From an uncultured Thermoguttaceae bacterium (GTDB lineage: Bacteria > Planctomycetota > Planctomycetia > Pirellulales > Thermoguttaceae): a DNA stretch of 57,269 bases. The stretch spans positions 1-57,269 of the forward strand of contig CALFBP010000044.1 of the NCBI GenBank assembly GCA_937951625.1. Reading direction: 5' to 3'. Below are positions 45,108 to 56,236 of this stretch, in pieces. The position numbers were made by a program, and so were the translations under genes. Positions within the stretch are counted from its first letter, which is position 1, and the number at the start of each line of letters is the position of its first letter. The notes beneath the pieces were generated by a model. The model was not told the origin of the DNA. It worked only from the letters and a program-made list of their open reading frames with translations, and searched no databases.

Positions 45108-46139
45108 ATGGGTGCCCTCGTTCCAATTACCTTTTTGGCGGTCACGGTGGGCAGTTTCCTCATTCTGCGGTGGTTTGTGCGGGCTGGACAAAACCGCGAG
45201 GATGCGGTGATGACTCCCCGCGGACCACGGCCTTTGATCTTCGGCGGCTTGACAGAGGCCTTGGCCGGCATCTTTCCCCTGCGGCCCGAAATGCGTGAAC
45301 GCTATCTGAAATTCTTGCGTCAGGCCGGCCATTATCATTCGCAGGCCCTGGCTGAATACCTGGCCTTGCGCAACGCCTTGGTGCTGGGCTCATTTTTATT
45401 GACTCTGGCGGCGATCGTGGTGTTCACCGAACCGGGCGAGCCGCTGATGTACCAGATCGGGGTGGCGGGGCTGGTGGTGATTGCCCTGGTGTACTCCCTG
45501 CCCCGGCTGGGATTGGAAGCCGCGGCCAATGCCCGAACCCGACGCATCGCGCAGAGCCTTCCCGACGCATTGGACATGATCACGATGTGTACGTCGGCGG
45601 GCTTGCCGCTCCAGCACGCCATCTTGCGGATCAGCGACGAATTGCGGTCGAGCCATCCGGATCTGGCCTTCGAGCTGCGGATCGTGGGGCGTCACGCCGA
45701 GGCCAGTGCGCTGAGTTCGGCGTTCCAACATTTCGCCAAACGGCTCGATGTGCCCGACGTCCATGCCGTGGCTTCCATGGTCTGGCAGGCGGAAAAACAG
45801 GGGTCGAGCGTGGCCGGTGCCTTTCACGCCTTTTCCGACCAGGTACGGCTCACCCGGCGGCAAAGGGCCGAGGAAGCGGCCAATAAAACGGCCTTCAAGA
45901 TGCTCTTTCCGCTGGTGCTCTGCCTCATGCCAGCGGTATACTTGGTGTTGTTGGGACCGGCGGTCCTAGAGCTGAGAAAGTTCTTTCAAACCGCGCGCGA
46001 TCCTGGCGGGCCGTTGGCCATGCCGAATTTCCAGGTGCTGTCCGAGCCGGCGGTTTCACCGGACCTAATCGGACCTACTCCACCTCCGCAAGCCACGCCG
46101 GCTACGCCTACTTCCCCACCGTTGCAGCTCAATCCGTAA
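45108..46139 (+). CDS. tadC: Tad inner-membrane platform protein TadC (T2SSF domain)
   Basis: 343 residues. Same architecture as TadB: membrane helices at about 5-22 and 95-130, then the T2SSF core with QSLPDALDMITMCTSAGLPL and VWQAEKQGSSVAGAFHAFSDQ. A helix pair near 270-290 follows. The last 40 residues are a Pro/Thr-rich tail (PTPPPQATPATPTSPP). GGGAG lies ahead of the ATG. Downstream it converges with atpC; no tadD/E or pilin follows. Confidence 0.92.
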   Translation: MGALVPITFLAVTVGSFLILRWFVRAGQNREDAVMTPRGPRPLIFGGLTEALAGIFPLRPEMRERYLKFLRQAGHYHSQALAEYLALRNALVLGSFLLTLAAIVVFTEPGEPLMYQIGVAGLVVIALVYSLPRLGLEAAANARTRRIAQSLPDALDMITMCTSAGLPLQHAILRISDELRSSHPDLAFELRIVGRHAEASALSSAFQHFAKRLDVPDVHAVASMVWQAEKQGSSVAGAFHAFSDQVRLTRRQRAEEAANKTAFKMLFPLVLCLMPAVYLVLLGPAVLELRKFFQTARDPGGPLAMPNFQVLSEPAVSPDLIGPTPPPQATPATPTSPPLQLNP

Positions 46140-46315
46140 GGTGTTCCCGTCGCAATCGCGAAAGGTGGGCCGCATTCGTGCTTCGCTTTCCACCGCACGG
46201 CGGCCTACGTCCCGCGGCCGCATAGTCCAAGCCTGCAACCATGCCTCAGCGTTGGTTTCGGCTTATTCGCTCGGCTGGCTCCTACGAACCTACCTTGTGG
46301 CCGTGACTGGGTCCA

Positions 46316-46729
46316 CTATCGTGCGGCTTGCTGGGCGCGGCGGGCGACGCGGGCCTGGGCGCGATACTGGGCTGCAAGTCGATCGCGCTCGGCGAACTCC
46401 TCGTCGGAGCGGGCGGGTCGGCTTCGGGCCGCTCGGAGCTGCTCGGCGACGACGTCCGGATTGATCTCTTCGGCGGGCAAAGCCCGGCTGGTGAGCACCG
46501 TCACCACGTTGTCGAGCACCTCGACAAATCCGCCCTCCACATAGAATCGCCTCGTGCCCTCGGCCGCGCGGATCCGCAGTTCGCCCGATCCCAGCCGACC
46601 GATCATGGGCGTGTGGCCCGGCGCGACGCCCAGCTCCCCATCGTAGAGCGGTAACGCCGCAAAGTCGGCTCGCTGGTCCACCACGGTTTTCTCGGGCGTG
46701 ACAATCAGGCACTGAATCTGGGAAGTCAT
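46316..46729 (-). CDS. atpC: F-type ATP synthase epsilon subunit
   Basis: 137 residues. Epsilon couples rotation and inhibits hydrolysis. The beta-sandwich has QCLIVTPEKTVVDQRADFAAL, YDGELGVAPGHTPMIGRLGSG and FYVEGGFVEVLDNVVTVLTS. The C-terminal helical hairpin is Arg/Ala-rich (RAARSRPARSDEEFAERDRL). It is the last gene of the operon, 74 bases after atpD. Confidence 0.93.
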   Translation of the reverse strand: MTSQIQCLIVTPEKTVVDQRADFAALPLYDGELGVAPGHTPMIGRLGSGELRIRAAEGTRRFYVEGGFVEVLDNVVTVLTSRALPAEEINPDVVAEQLRAARSRPARSDEEFAERDRLAAQYRAQARVARRAQQAAR

Positions 46730-46803
46730 CGTCGCTCGCCGTCAGGAATTTGTCGTGGACACCTCGACCTGGATCGCTCGACCTCTTGCGGAACGTCGCC
46801 AGG

Positions 46804-49297
<2,494 letters not shown>

Positions 49298-49414
49298 CGT
49301 TCAACCCCGGGGGACCTGATTGTCACCCACTTTCCATGAGCAGGCGGGCGGCGGCACGCCCCCTCCTCCCGCCCAACGAATCTCCTCCCCTCAACTTCTC
49401 CCGGCCTGAGCGCC

Positions 49415-50950
49415 TCAGGCTCTCGCTTTCATCGGTTTTTTCTGTTCCAAGTAAACGGCATGGTACTCGTTCATCGCGGCCAGGACTTGCTCGGCCGTCG
49501 TCGCGTCGAGGTCCTTGGTGTCGGTGATCCTCTGCCAAAGGGCGGCCTTGCGATCGCGGAAAAACTGAAGCATGCCGTCCAGCCACGGGCGGACCTCTTC
49601 CAAGCGAATCCGGTCAAGGAGTCCTCGAGTGCCAGCGAAAATGCTGAGCACCTGGTCGGTCACGTGCATGGGCTGGTAAAGGCCCTGTTTCAAGAGTTCC
49701 GTCATGCGGTATCCCCGATCGAGCCGGGCCTGGGTCGCGGGATCGAGTTCCGTACCCAGTTGGGCAAAGGCCTCCAACTCGCGGAACGCCGCCAGGTCCA
49801 AGCGGAGGCCGCCGGCGACTTTCTTCATTGCGGGAATCTGGGCTGCCCCGCCGACGCGTGACACCGAAATGCCCACGTTCATGGCCGGGCGCTGGCCAGC
49901 GAAGAACAAGTCGGGCTGGAGGTAAATCTGCCCGTCGGTGATGGAAATCACGTTGGTGGGGATATAGGCGGACACCTCGCCTTCGAGGGTCTCGACGATC
50001 GGCAGCGCCGTCAGCGAACCACCGCCCAACTCGTCGCTGAGCTTGGCTGCCCTTTCCAGCAAACGGCTGTGACAATAGAAAATGTCGCCTGGGTAGGCCT
50101 CGCGTCCCGGCGGACGCCGCATCAGAAGCGACAACTGGCGGTAGGCCTGGGCCTGCTTCGAGAGATCGTCGTATACGCACAAAGCGTGCCCGCCCTTGTA
50201 CATGAAGTATTCGGCCATGGCGCAGCCGGCATAGGGAGCGACGTATTGCATGGGAGCGGGATCGCTGGCCCCGGCCACAATCACGCAGGTGTAGTCCATC
50301 GCCCCCTCGCGGCGGAGCACGTCGATCAGTCCCGCCACGGTCGATTCCTTCTGGCCAATCGCCACATAGAAGCACTTCACGTCGGTGTGCTTCTGGTTGA
50401 GGATCGTGTCGATGCAGATCGAGGTCTTACCGGTTTTGCGGTCGCCGATGATCAACTCGCGTTGCCCTCGCCCGATGGGCGTCATCGAGTCGATCGCCTT
50501 GATGCCGGTCTGGAGCGGTTCACGGACGGGCTGGCGTTCGGCCACGCCGGGGGCTGGCGATTCGACCAGCCGACGCTCGCTGGAAATGACCGGGCCGCGG
50601 CCGTCTAGAGGATTTCCCAGCGGGTCCAATACGCGGCCCAGCACGGCCTCGCCCACCGGCACACTCAACAACCGGCCGGTGCTCCGCACCTCGTCGCCTT
50701 CCTGGATGCCCAGATAGTCGCCGAGAATGATCACACCCACCGAGTCTTCCTCGAGGTTCATCGCCAGACCGCTGGCGCCGTTGGGGAACTCGACCATCTC
50801 GCCCGACGCCACGCCGGACAGGCCATAAACGCGGGCGATGCCATCGCCCAGGCTCACCACCCGGCCTACCTCGCGCACGTCGACCCGCGACTCGAAACGC
50901 TCAATTTCCTGCTGGATAACGGAAGCGATCTCGTCGGCTTTGAATTTCAT
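49415..50950 (-). CDS. atpA: F-type ATP synthase alpha subunit
   Basis: 511 residues. Alpha forms the non-catalytic sites of F1. P-loop GDRKTGKTS at 169-177 (usually GDRQTGKT). The arginine finger region [12 protein letters not shown] is intact, as are GIARVYGL and the [21 protein letters not shown] segment. The ATG at 50950 has AGGAG with seven-base spacing, and lies inside the 3' end of atpH, which it overlaps by 50 bases. An ATG two codons earlier is less well placed. Confidence 0.96.
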   Translation of the reverse strand: MKFKADEIASVIQQEIERFESRVDVREVGRVVSLGDGIARVYGLSGVASGEMVEFPNGASGLAMNLEEDSVGVIILGDYLGIQEGDEVRSTGRLLSVPVGEAVLGRVLDPLGNPLDGRGPVISSERRLVESPAPGVAERQPVREPLQTGIKAIDSMTPIGRGQRELIIGDRKTGKTSICIDTILNQKHTDVKCFYVAIGQKESTVAGLIDVLRREGAMDYTCVIVAGASDPAPMQYVAPYAGCAMAEYFMYKGGHALCVYDDLSKQAQAYRQLSLLMRRPPGREAYPGDIFYCHSRLLERAAKLSDELGGGSLTALPIVETLEGEVSAYIPTNVISITDGQIYLQPDLFFAGQRPAMNVGISVSRVGGAAQIPAMKKVAGGLRLDLAAFRELEAFAQLGTELDPATQARLDRGYRMTELLKQGLYQPMHVTDQVLSIFAGTRGLLDRIRLEEVRPWLDGMLQFFRDRKAALWQRITDTKDLDATTAEQVLAAMNEYHAVYLEQKKPMKARA

Positions 50951-51563
50951 GGGCACTCCTGTCGATCACTTGCTGCCGCAAGGTTTGAAGTTGACGGGCG
51001 ACGGAGGCGTCGTACACCGTGTCGCCCACGCGAACCACCAGCCCGCCAATCACGCTGGGATCCACCCGCTCGTGCAGCTCGGGCGTTCCGCCCACCAGCG
51101 GCGCCAAGGCTTCGCGGAGCCGCGCTGCCGTGTCCGGGTCCAGCGGCGTGGCCGTGGCCACCTCGACCGCCACCTGCCCCAGCTTTTTTTGATACAGAGT
51201 GCGAGCCCGGGCGCAAATGACGCGGAGAAACTTCATCCGCCCGTGACTCGAAATCACCTTCAGAAAATTCATCACCAGCGGCGATACCCGGCCGCCAAGC
51301 ACGCGGTCAAGAATCCCCGACCGCTCCTCGTGGGAGATCATTCCGGAGGCGAGCACGCGCTCAAAGTCGGGGTACGCATCGAGCACTTCCGTCACCAAGC
51401 CGTCCAGCTCGTCGAGCACCGTAGCCGTCTGACCAGTGGATTCCGCCGCCCCGAGCACTGCGGCGGCATACACGTCGGCCATATGCTCCAGCCCGATCTC
51501 GCGCTCCAAGGCGGCCGCAAGCTGCGCGTCGCGTTCGAGTCGGTTGTCGGACTTTGCTGGCAT
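50901..51563 (-). CDS. atpH: F-type ATP synthase delta subunit
   Basis: 220 residues, longer than E. coli delta (177) by an N-terminal charged stretch. Delta links F1 to the b stator. The N-terminal helical bundle ([16 protein letters not shown]) and the C-terminal part ([42 protein letters not shown]) are as in the OSCP/delta family. The ATG at 51563 is followed directly by the sequence; frames upstream are not protein-like. The stop is 50 bases inside atpA. Confidence 0.92.
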   Translation of the reverse strand: MPAKSDNRLERDAQLAAALEREIGLEHMADVYAAAVLGAAESTGQTATVLDELDGLVTEVLDAYPDFERVLASGMISHEERSGILDRVLGGRVSPLVMNFLKVISSHGRMKFLRVICARARTLYQKKLGQVAVEVATATPLDPDTAARLREALAPLVGGTPELHERVDPSVIGGLVVRVGDTVYDASVARQLQTLRQQVIDRSAHEIQSRRDRFRYPAGN

Positions 51564-51806
51564 GGCTTGCTTTCTAGAGTGACACTTGCTAACGGTTCCA
51601 AAAACACTCCGCCCGCCGCAGTCGCTTCGCACGACAGACAGTCAGCAGGCGCCGCGACGCGTCGACGATCTTGCCCACGACCCGGCCGGCACGCGCGAAC
51701 CCATCCGACGAGCGGCGGCAGGGCTCAAAATTGCGCCGATCCAAGTCGCGATTGCAGCGACCTTGCCGAGGTTGCGGCGACTGCGACATCGGGGTGAATG
51801 TCTCCG

Positions 51807-52415
51807 TCATCTCCGCTTTTTCGAGGCCGCCGATTCACTGAAGCCGGCTACCGCCCGTTCGATGAGCTTGGCGTGTTCCGAGCGATCGAGCTTGGCCTCC
51901 ACGATCTTGCTAGCGAGATCGACCGCCAAGTCGGCGCTCCGCTCGATCAACTCGCGGAGGGCGTCATCGGTGGCCGCCTCAATCTCGCGCAGCGCTCGCT
52001 CCTTTTCGCGGCGGGACTCCTCGCGGGTCTCGTCGAGCATCCGGCGGCTGAGGGCCTCGGCCTCGCGCCGCCCTCGCTCCAGGATCTCGCGTACCTCGGC
52101 CTCAGCATTGGCCAGTCGCTGCTCGTACTCGGCCAGGATCCGCTTAGCTTCGGCGTTGGCCTGTTCGGCCGAGGCGATTTGGCCGTCGATGTGTTTTTCC
52201 CGTTCATCAAGGGCCTGGACGATCCGCCGCCAGGCGGTGGGGCCAAGAACACCCAGCAAGAGCAGGAACACCACGGCCGTCCAAATTGCCAAGTCAGCCT
52301 TGAAGTCAAGGGGATTGAGCCCCCCGCCCGCGTGACCATCCCCCGCGGCGGCCGCCACCGCAGCGTTCATCAGCGCCCACCCCAAGGCGAGGCCGGGTAC
52401 CAGTCGGATGAACAT
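51807..52415 (-). CDS. atpF: F-type ATP synthase b subunit with leader-like N terminus
   Basis: 202 residues. The first 24 residues (MFIRLVPGLALGWALMNAAV, then AAAAGDGH) read like a cleavable signal peptide, followed by the real membrane helix LAIWTAVVFLLLLGVLGP near 42-60. The long charged stator coiled coil (EQANAEAKRILAEYEQRLAN onward) follows to the end. Most bacterial b subunits have only the one membrane helix. The first helix may be cut or may make a second pass. 243 bases separate its stop from atpH, an unusually large gap in this tight operon. Confidence 0.93.
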   Translation of the reverse strand: MFIRLVPGLALGWALMNAAVAAAAGDGHAGGGLNPLDFKADLAIWTAVVFLLLLGVLGPTAWRRIVQALDEREKHIDGQIASAEQANAEAKRILAEYEQRLANAEAEVREILERGRREAEALSRRMLDETREESRREKERALREIEAATDDALRELIERSADLAVDLASKIVEAKLDRSEHAKLIERAVAGFSESAASKKRR

Positions 52416-52443
52416 CGTGCTCGTGCCTTTGAGAAAGGGCGGG

Positions 52444-52755
52444 CTAGCTTCGCACCATGCACACGATGAGGCCGAAGAACGTGGCCCCCTCGATGATCGC
52501 CGCGGCGATGATCATGGCGATCTGAATGCTACCTGCGACCTCGGGCTGCCGGGCCATGCTCTCCACGGCCGTGGCGCCGATCTTACCGATGCCCAACCCA
52601 GCCCCCAACACGATCAATCCCGCCCCAAAAGCGCTCCCGGCCAGGAACGTAATTCCCCCCGAGCCTGATCCCGAGGTTGGCTCAGCGGCCAAGACGGGCG
52701 AGGCGGCCAAGAGAAACAACACCACTAACATCGCGATCTTCGACAGCTTGTTCAC
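52444..52755 (-). CDS. atpE: F-type ATP synthase c subunit with leader-like N terminus
   Basis: 103 residues, against about 75-85 usual. The first 24 residues (NKLSKIAMLVVLFLLAASPV, then LAAEP) look like a signal peptide and precede a Gly/Ser linker. The two ring helices are ITFLAGSAFGAGLIVLGAG and AMIIAAAIIEGATFFGLIVC. The ion-binding carboxylate is E89 and the polar loop is ARQPE at 68-72. Compared with Na+-type rings, the helix-1 glutamine position reads Ile and the Ser/Thr after the carboxylate read Gly-Ala, so proton coupling is predicted. Confidence 0.93.
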   Translation of the reverse strand: MNKLSKIAMLVVLFLLAASPVLAAEPTSGSGSGGITFLAGSAFGAGLIVLGAGLGIGKIGATAVESMARQPEVAGSIQIAMIIAAAIIEGATFFGLIVCMVRS

Positions 52756-52845
52756 CAGAGTCCTCTCCTTTTTTGTACACGGGCGGCGATTCCGCGACTC
52801 GCTCGCGTTCCGAAGTCGCGCGACTCCGGAACGCGAGGTGAACCG

Positions 52846-53658
52846 TCAATGCGGGTGGATCGCCATCCCGATGAACAGGGCCGACAAAAACGTGAAAATG
52901 TACGCTTGCAGGAACGCCACCAAAAGTTCCAGGATGTTCAAACAAAACGCCCCGATCACGCTCGCCGGCATCACGCCGTACCATAACCAGCTTTGCGCGG
53001 TCGCCGCAATGAAGCCCATGATCACGGCCAATACCAAGTGACCGGCGAACATATTCGCCAATAGACGTACGGAAAGCACCCCGTGCTTGATGATAACCCC
53101 AACCACCTCAATGGTCAGGATCATCGGTTTGAGAAACACAGCCAGCACCCAAGGTAATTCCATATGGGGAATCTGACCGGTGAAATAACCCACGGGGCCT
53201 AACTTCCGCATCCCCGCGCCCACCGACATGCACAATGCAATCCCGGCCAATGTTCCGGTTACCGCCAGCGACCCGGTAGGTGATCCCATCCAGGGAACCA
53301 AGCCAATCAAATTGCAAGATAAAATGAAGAAAAATGTCGTCCAGAGGTAAGGGAGGAATCGGTCGGCATCATGTCGGCCAATGGCAGGTCGGGCGATCTC
53401 GTCCCGGATAAACAACAACATCAACTCCAAGAGGTTCCATAACCGACCGCGGGGGGGACGGCCCCCACGAATCTTTCCCGCCAGGGGCACAAACACCGCG
53501 ATCATGAGCAGCGCGACCGCGAGCTCCAACAGCATGAACTTGGAAATCCGGAAGCCGATTGCTTCAAACGGTTGCGGGATTTCTAGATGAATCCCGAGCG
53601 GAAGCTCGAAAGCGTAGGCGTCTTGAACATGATGGCTGGCCTGGGCAACGTCGATCAT
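52846..53658 (-). CDS. atpB: F-type ATP synthase a subunit
   Basis: 270 residues from ATG 53658. Subunit a forms the ion half-channels beside the c ring. Five to six membrane helices are visible. The essential arginine is in SVRLLANMFAGH, helix 4 of the conserved core, and further signature stretches are LPYLWTTFFFILSCNLIGLVP and LNILELLVAFLQAYIFTFLS (each quoted in part). The frame is open upstream to 53916, but that part is Arg/Pro-rich and not part of the family. GGGGGTGG upstream is a weak binding site. Confidence 0.93.
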   Translation of the reverse strand: MIDVAQASHHVQDAYAFELPLGIHLEIPQPFEAIGFRISKFMLLELAVALLMIAVFVPLAGKIRGGRPPRGRLWNLLELMLLFIRDEIARPAIGRHDADRFLPYLWTTFFFILSCNLIGLVPWMGSPTGSLAVTGTLAGIALCMSVGAGMRKLGPVGYFTGQIPHMELPWVLAVFLKPMILTIEVVGVIIKHGVLSVRLLANMFAGHLVLAVIMGFIAATAQSWLWYGVMPASVIGAFCLNILELLVAFLQAYIFTFLSALFIGMAIHPH

Positions 53659-53939
53659 GGGCGAACGGCCACCCCCGTCTGAACCACAACGCTCTATCAA
53701 ATCGTTAGCGTCAACACCTGAAACACAAAAAGATAGTACACGAAGCGGCCTGTGACCAGGGCCTCCACCTAAAGTTCCCCAAAATCCCGCATTCCTCAAC
53801 GCCACTTGCGGGCGGAAAATTCGCCCGGGGTTTAACTTTTGATTCCACCCGAAACGCGAACTGGCTCTCGAGCGACTCGGGTTCCATGCTTGGGGTATGC
53901 TTGTGGTCATGACCAATGCTCGGATGTGGTGTCACTCGC
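53659..53939. other. Gap between atpZ and atpB
   Basis: 281 bases in the place where many operons carry atpI. No intact atpI frame is seen; only a 23-codon hydrophobic-ended frame just before 53690 hints at remnant sequence. It could hold an internal promoter for atpB. Confidence 0.35.
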
Positions 53940-54200
53940 CTAGTCCATTGGGGTGCGCGATCGCGATTCCGCGAGGGATTTTGCTATCCCCCACAAGGAA
54001 ATCATGCCGGTAACGAAGCCTAAAATAGCTCCGACAGTGAGGAAGGCAAAACCAGTCCCCATTTTGCCATCTAGCCAAACTCCCACGATGGGTGGAAGTG
54101 TCATTTCCAAGGCGATTGAGGTGACCCGCGACGCCCACTGAACCGCAGCGGAGAGTAGCGATGTTTTTTCTCCAAGCGGCTTGTCACTCTGTTGAATCAT
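53940..54200 (-). CDS. atpZ: AtpZ/AtpI-family small membrane protein
   Basis: 86 residues with two membrane helices: VTSIALEMTLPPIVGVWL and FLTVGAILGFVTGMISLWGI, joined by DGKMGTGF. This two-helix pattern with a G-W-L-D-x-K/R turn is the AtpZ (DUF, AtpI-like) family found at the head of ATP synthase operons, proposed to aid c-ring assembly or Mg2+/Ca2+ uptake. AGGGGAAG lies about ten bases before the ATG. It is the first gene of the operon. Confidence 0.82.
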   Translation of the reverse strand: MIQQSDKPLGEKTSLLSAAVQWASRVTSIALEMTLPPIVGVWLDGKMGTGFAFLTVGAILGFVTGMISLWGIAKSLAESRSRTPMD

Positions 54201-54472
54201 GATTGTGTACTTCCCCTGAAGCTTAGTCCACTATAAGTGGGGATTGATGTCCTACATTTGGGGCTTATTTTTCGTAAGGGGCTGAGACTGTTGCGACTCT
54301 TTCGGAAGCAGTCTGCGGTACGCCATAACACGATCTTCGGGGGGATGTCTGTGGCGATCGCAAACACGCCTCCCTCGAAGGCTCGGCGACGAACTGCTCG
54401 TTTCTCCACGAAGCTAAAGCGAAGCCACCACCGGAGGCTCGAGTTTCTCTGTACGAAAATAAATTTGGGCCA

Positions 54473-54478
54473 ATTATA
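54473..54478 (-). promoter_or_regulatory. Possible -10 box of the ATP synthase operon
   Basis: A perfect TATAAT on the minus strand, with no good -35 match 16-18 bases upstream (TGGTTC is nearest). Use of this site would give a leader of about 265 bases before atpZ. Confidence 0.3.
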
Positions 54479-54747
54479 CTAAATGATGTATCTAGGAACC
54501 ATTTTTGCACTTACGACTATTCACACAGTTTTCTCCCGGGGTGAAATGTTGTGGCGCGCTAGTTGCGTTGGCCAGAGATCGTGATTAAAATCGATAAAAA
54601 GCGACTTCCCCGTCCTGCCTAAAGCCTTGGAGTCAATCCTGCCAACCATAGCGGGGAAGGCCAAACTAGGGCGAGGACAGCCGGAGCAGGGGGCGGTGAT
54701 CCGGGTCAAGGACGATAGATAGCGAAGAGCCGACTAACACCGAAAGG

Positions 54748-54780
54748 CCTCCCGAGAGGTCCGAATTCGGTTCCCGGAGG
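54748..54780 (+). promoter_or_regulatory. Stem-loop that can mask a ribosome binding site
   Basis: CCTCC (54748-54752) can pair with GGAGG (54776-54780), the ribosome binding site of the gene at 54789, enclosing the perfect palindrome CCGAATTCGG (54761-54770). The same CCTC can instead pair with GAGG at 54756-54759. Two exclusive structures are thus possible. Confidence 0.35.
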
Positions 54781-54788
54781 TGAGTCCC

Positions 54789-55928
54789 GTGTTAACCGTA
54801 GCCAAACTGAAGACGCGCACCGTGAAAGACCTTGCGTCCATGGCCAAACGGAAAGGGATAGCCGGCTGGCATTCCATGCGGAAAGAGGAGTTGATCCAGG
54901 CCTTGGTTCGGTTGGCCGCTGCTGGCCGCAATGGCCACGCCAAGAAGCCCGGCCGCACGAATGGGTGCCAAGACACCAATCACGGCAAATCTAATAAAAA
55001 GAGCGGCAAGGATTCCAACGGCCACGCCCCGCCCCAGGCAGCGAAAGCCCGACCCGCAAAAATCGAACGCCGACTCGACGAAATCCGTAACAAACTCCTG
55101 GCAGCCCGAGACTTGTCCCTCCATTCCGCCAACGAGAACGGACACTCGGACCGGCTAGTGGCTATGGTCCGGGATCCTTATTGGCTCCACGTCTATTGGG
55201 AATTGTCGCGTCAGAGCGTCGAGCGTGCCCGGGCTGCGCTGGGTCAGTTCTGGCACAGTGCCCGGCCCACTTTGCGGCTGCTGGAAGTGTGCCGCGATGG
55301 CACCACCAGCAACGTGCGGAAGGTGCTGCGCGACATCGAAATCCATGGAAGCGTGAACAACTGGTACATTGACGTCGATTCCCCGCCACGAAGCTTTCAG
55401 TTGGAGATCGGCTATCTGGCGCCGGGCACCAAATTCGTTTGCCTCGCGCGGAGCAATACGGTGACCACGCCGGCTGTTGGGGCGGTCAAGCCGGCCAACG
55501 GGGCTTTTTTCCATGCGGAAGAGGATTATGACCGCATTTATGCCCTAAGCGGTGGGTACTTGGAAGAGGGGGACAACTCGGACCTGAAGTCGCTGCTCGG
55601 CGACCGTTTGCGTCGGCCGATAAGCTCTCAGTTTAGTGTTCCTACGCCCACGACGGAAACGTCGCGGCGGCGGTTCAATTTCGAGGTCGACGCCGAGTTG
55701 GTTGTTTTCGGTGTGACGGAGCCCGACGCCCGCGTCACCCTCAAGGGCGAACCGGTGACCGTGGACCCCGACGGCAAGTTCCAAATCCGCTTCAATCTCC
55801 CCGAACGGCGTCAGGTGTTTCCCGTCGTGGCCAGCAGTGGCGATGGCGTGGAACAACGCACGATCGTGTTGGCCGTCGAGCGCAACACTAAGGTCATGGA
55901 ACCGGTCATTCGCGAGCCAGAGGCGTAA
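54789..55928 (+). CDS. SAP/Rho_N-like plus DUF4912 protein
   Basis: 379 residues from GTG 54789, with GGAGG eight bases upstream; GTG 54780 overlaps that site and is less likely. The first 50 residues (KTRTVKDLASMAKRKGIAGW, then HSMRKEELIQALVRL) are a SAP/Rho_N-type helical motif that often binds nucleic acid. A Lys/Asn/Gly-rich spacer follows (about 50-95). DUF4912 starts at LVAMVRDPYWLHVYWEL and continues as beta-rich sequence (FQLEIGYLAPGTKFVCLA). A C-terminal beta domain has VFGVTEPDARVTLKGEPVTV. It is probably cytosolic; its function is unknown. Its stop codon adjoins the repeat at 55933. Confidence 0.8.
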   Translation: MLTVAKLKTRTVKDLASMAKRKGIAGWHSMRKEELIQALVRLAAAGRNGHAKKPGRTNGCQDTNHGKSNKKSGKDSNGHAPPQAAKARPAKIERRLDEIRNKLLAARDLSLHSANENGHSDRLVAMVRDPYWLHVYWELSRQSVERARAALGQFWHSARPTLRLLEVCRDGTTSNVRKVLRDIEIHGSVNNWYIDVDSPPRSFQLEIGYLAPGTKFVCLARSNTVTTPAVGAVKPANGAFFHAEEDYDRIYALSGGYLEEGDNSDLKSLLGDRLRRPISSQFSVPTPTTETSRRRFNFEVDAELVVFGVTEPDARVTLKGEPVTVDPDGKFQIRFNLPERRQVFPVVASSGDGVEQRTIVLAVERNTKVMEPVIREPEA

Positions 55929-55932
55929 AGCT

Positions 55933-56075
55933 TATCCCACAACCCCCCTTTCCCGCGCATGGGAGAGGGGTTGGGGATTAAGGTAACTGCAAGGCAGGCG
56001 TTTTTTCCGTCGTCTGCAAAGAGCTTGAGCCCTCACCCCGACCCTCTCCCATGGGGAGAGGGGACTTTTGGGATA
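55933..56075 (+). mobile_element. MITE-like repeat with terminal inverted repeats, copy 2
   Basis: About 143 bases bounded by TATCCCACAA (55933-55942) and TTTTGGGATA (56066-56075). It is a close copy of 29029-29172, in the same orientation relative to its upstream gene: the TAA stop of the DUF4912 gene lies four bases before it. The core has CTGC-AAG-GCAG followed closely by six T residues (56001-56006), and two C/T-rich palindromes. The rest of the 55929-56236 gap shows nothing. Confidence 0.75.
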
Positions 56076-56236
56076 GATACTTAGAGCAGTCCGCCCGAGT
56101 TCCGTGAGCTAGACTTGTTGGCGGCTTAACGATTCCAAAGCTGGTGGGAAGGCTTTTCTCGCCTTTTCCGCGGCGTGGGGTGCTGCCAGCGTTCGCTTTG
56201 GGGATAAACCAAGCCGTCGGTCGGAAAATCATCAAC

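Larger units (their letters stand above)
54201..54788. other. Divergent intergenic region with possible regulatory elements
   Basis: About 590 bases between the ATP synthase operon and the DUF4912 gene. It carries a minus-strand TATAAT (54473-54478), and near its right end a set of short palindromes that can pair with the next gene's ribosome binding site. No protein or known RNA is recognised in the middle part. Confidence 0.45.

Noticed and set aside
52444-52755. Sodium-type c ring
   Set aside because: The ion-site Glu is followed by Gly-Ala rather than Ser-Thr, and the helix-1 Gln position reads Ile, so the known sodium signature is absent.
53690-53760. Possible remnant of atpI between atpZ and atpB
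   Set aside because: Only 23 codons follow an in-frame stop, too little to identify.
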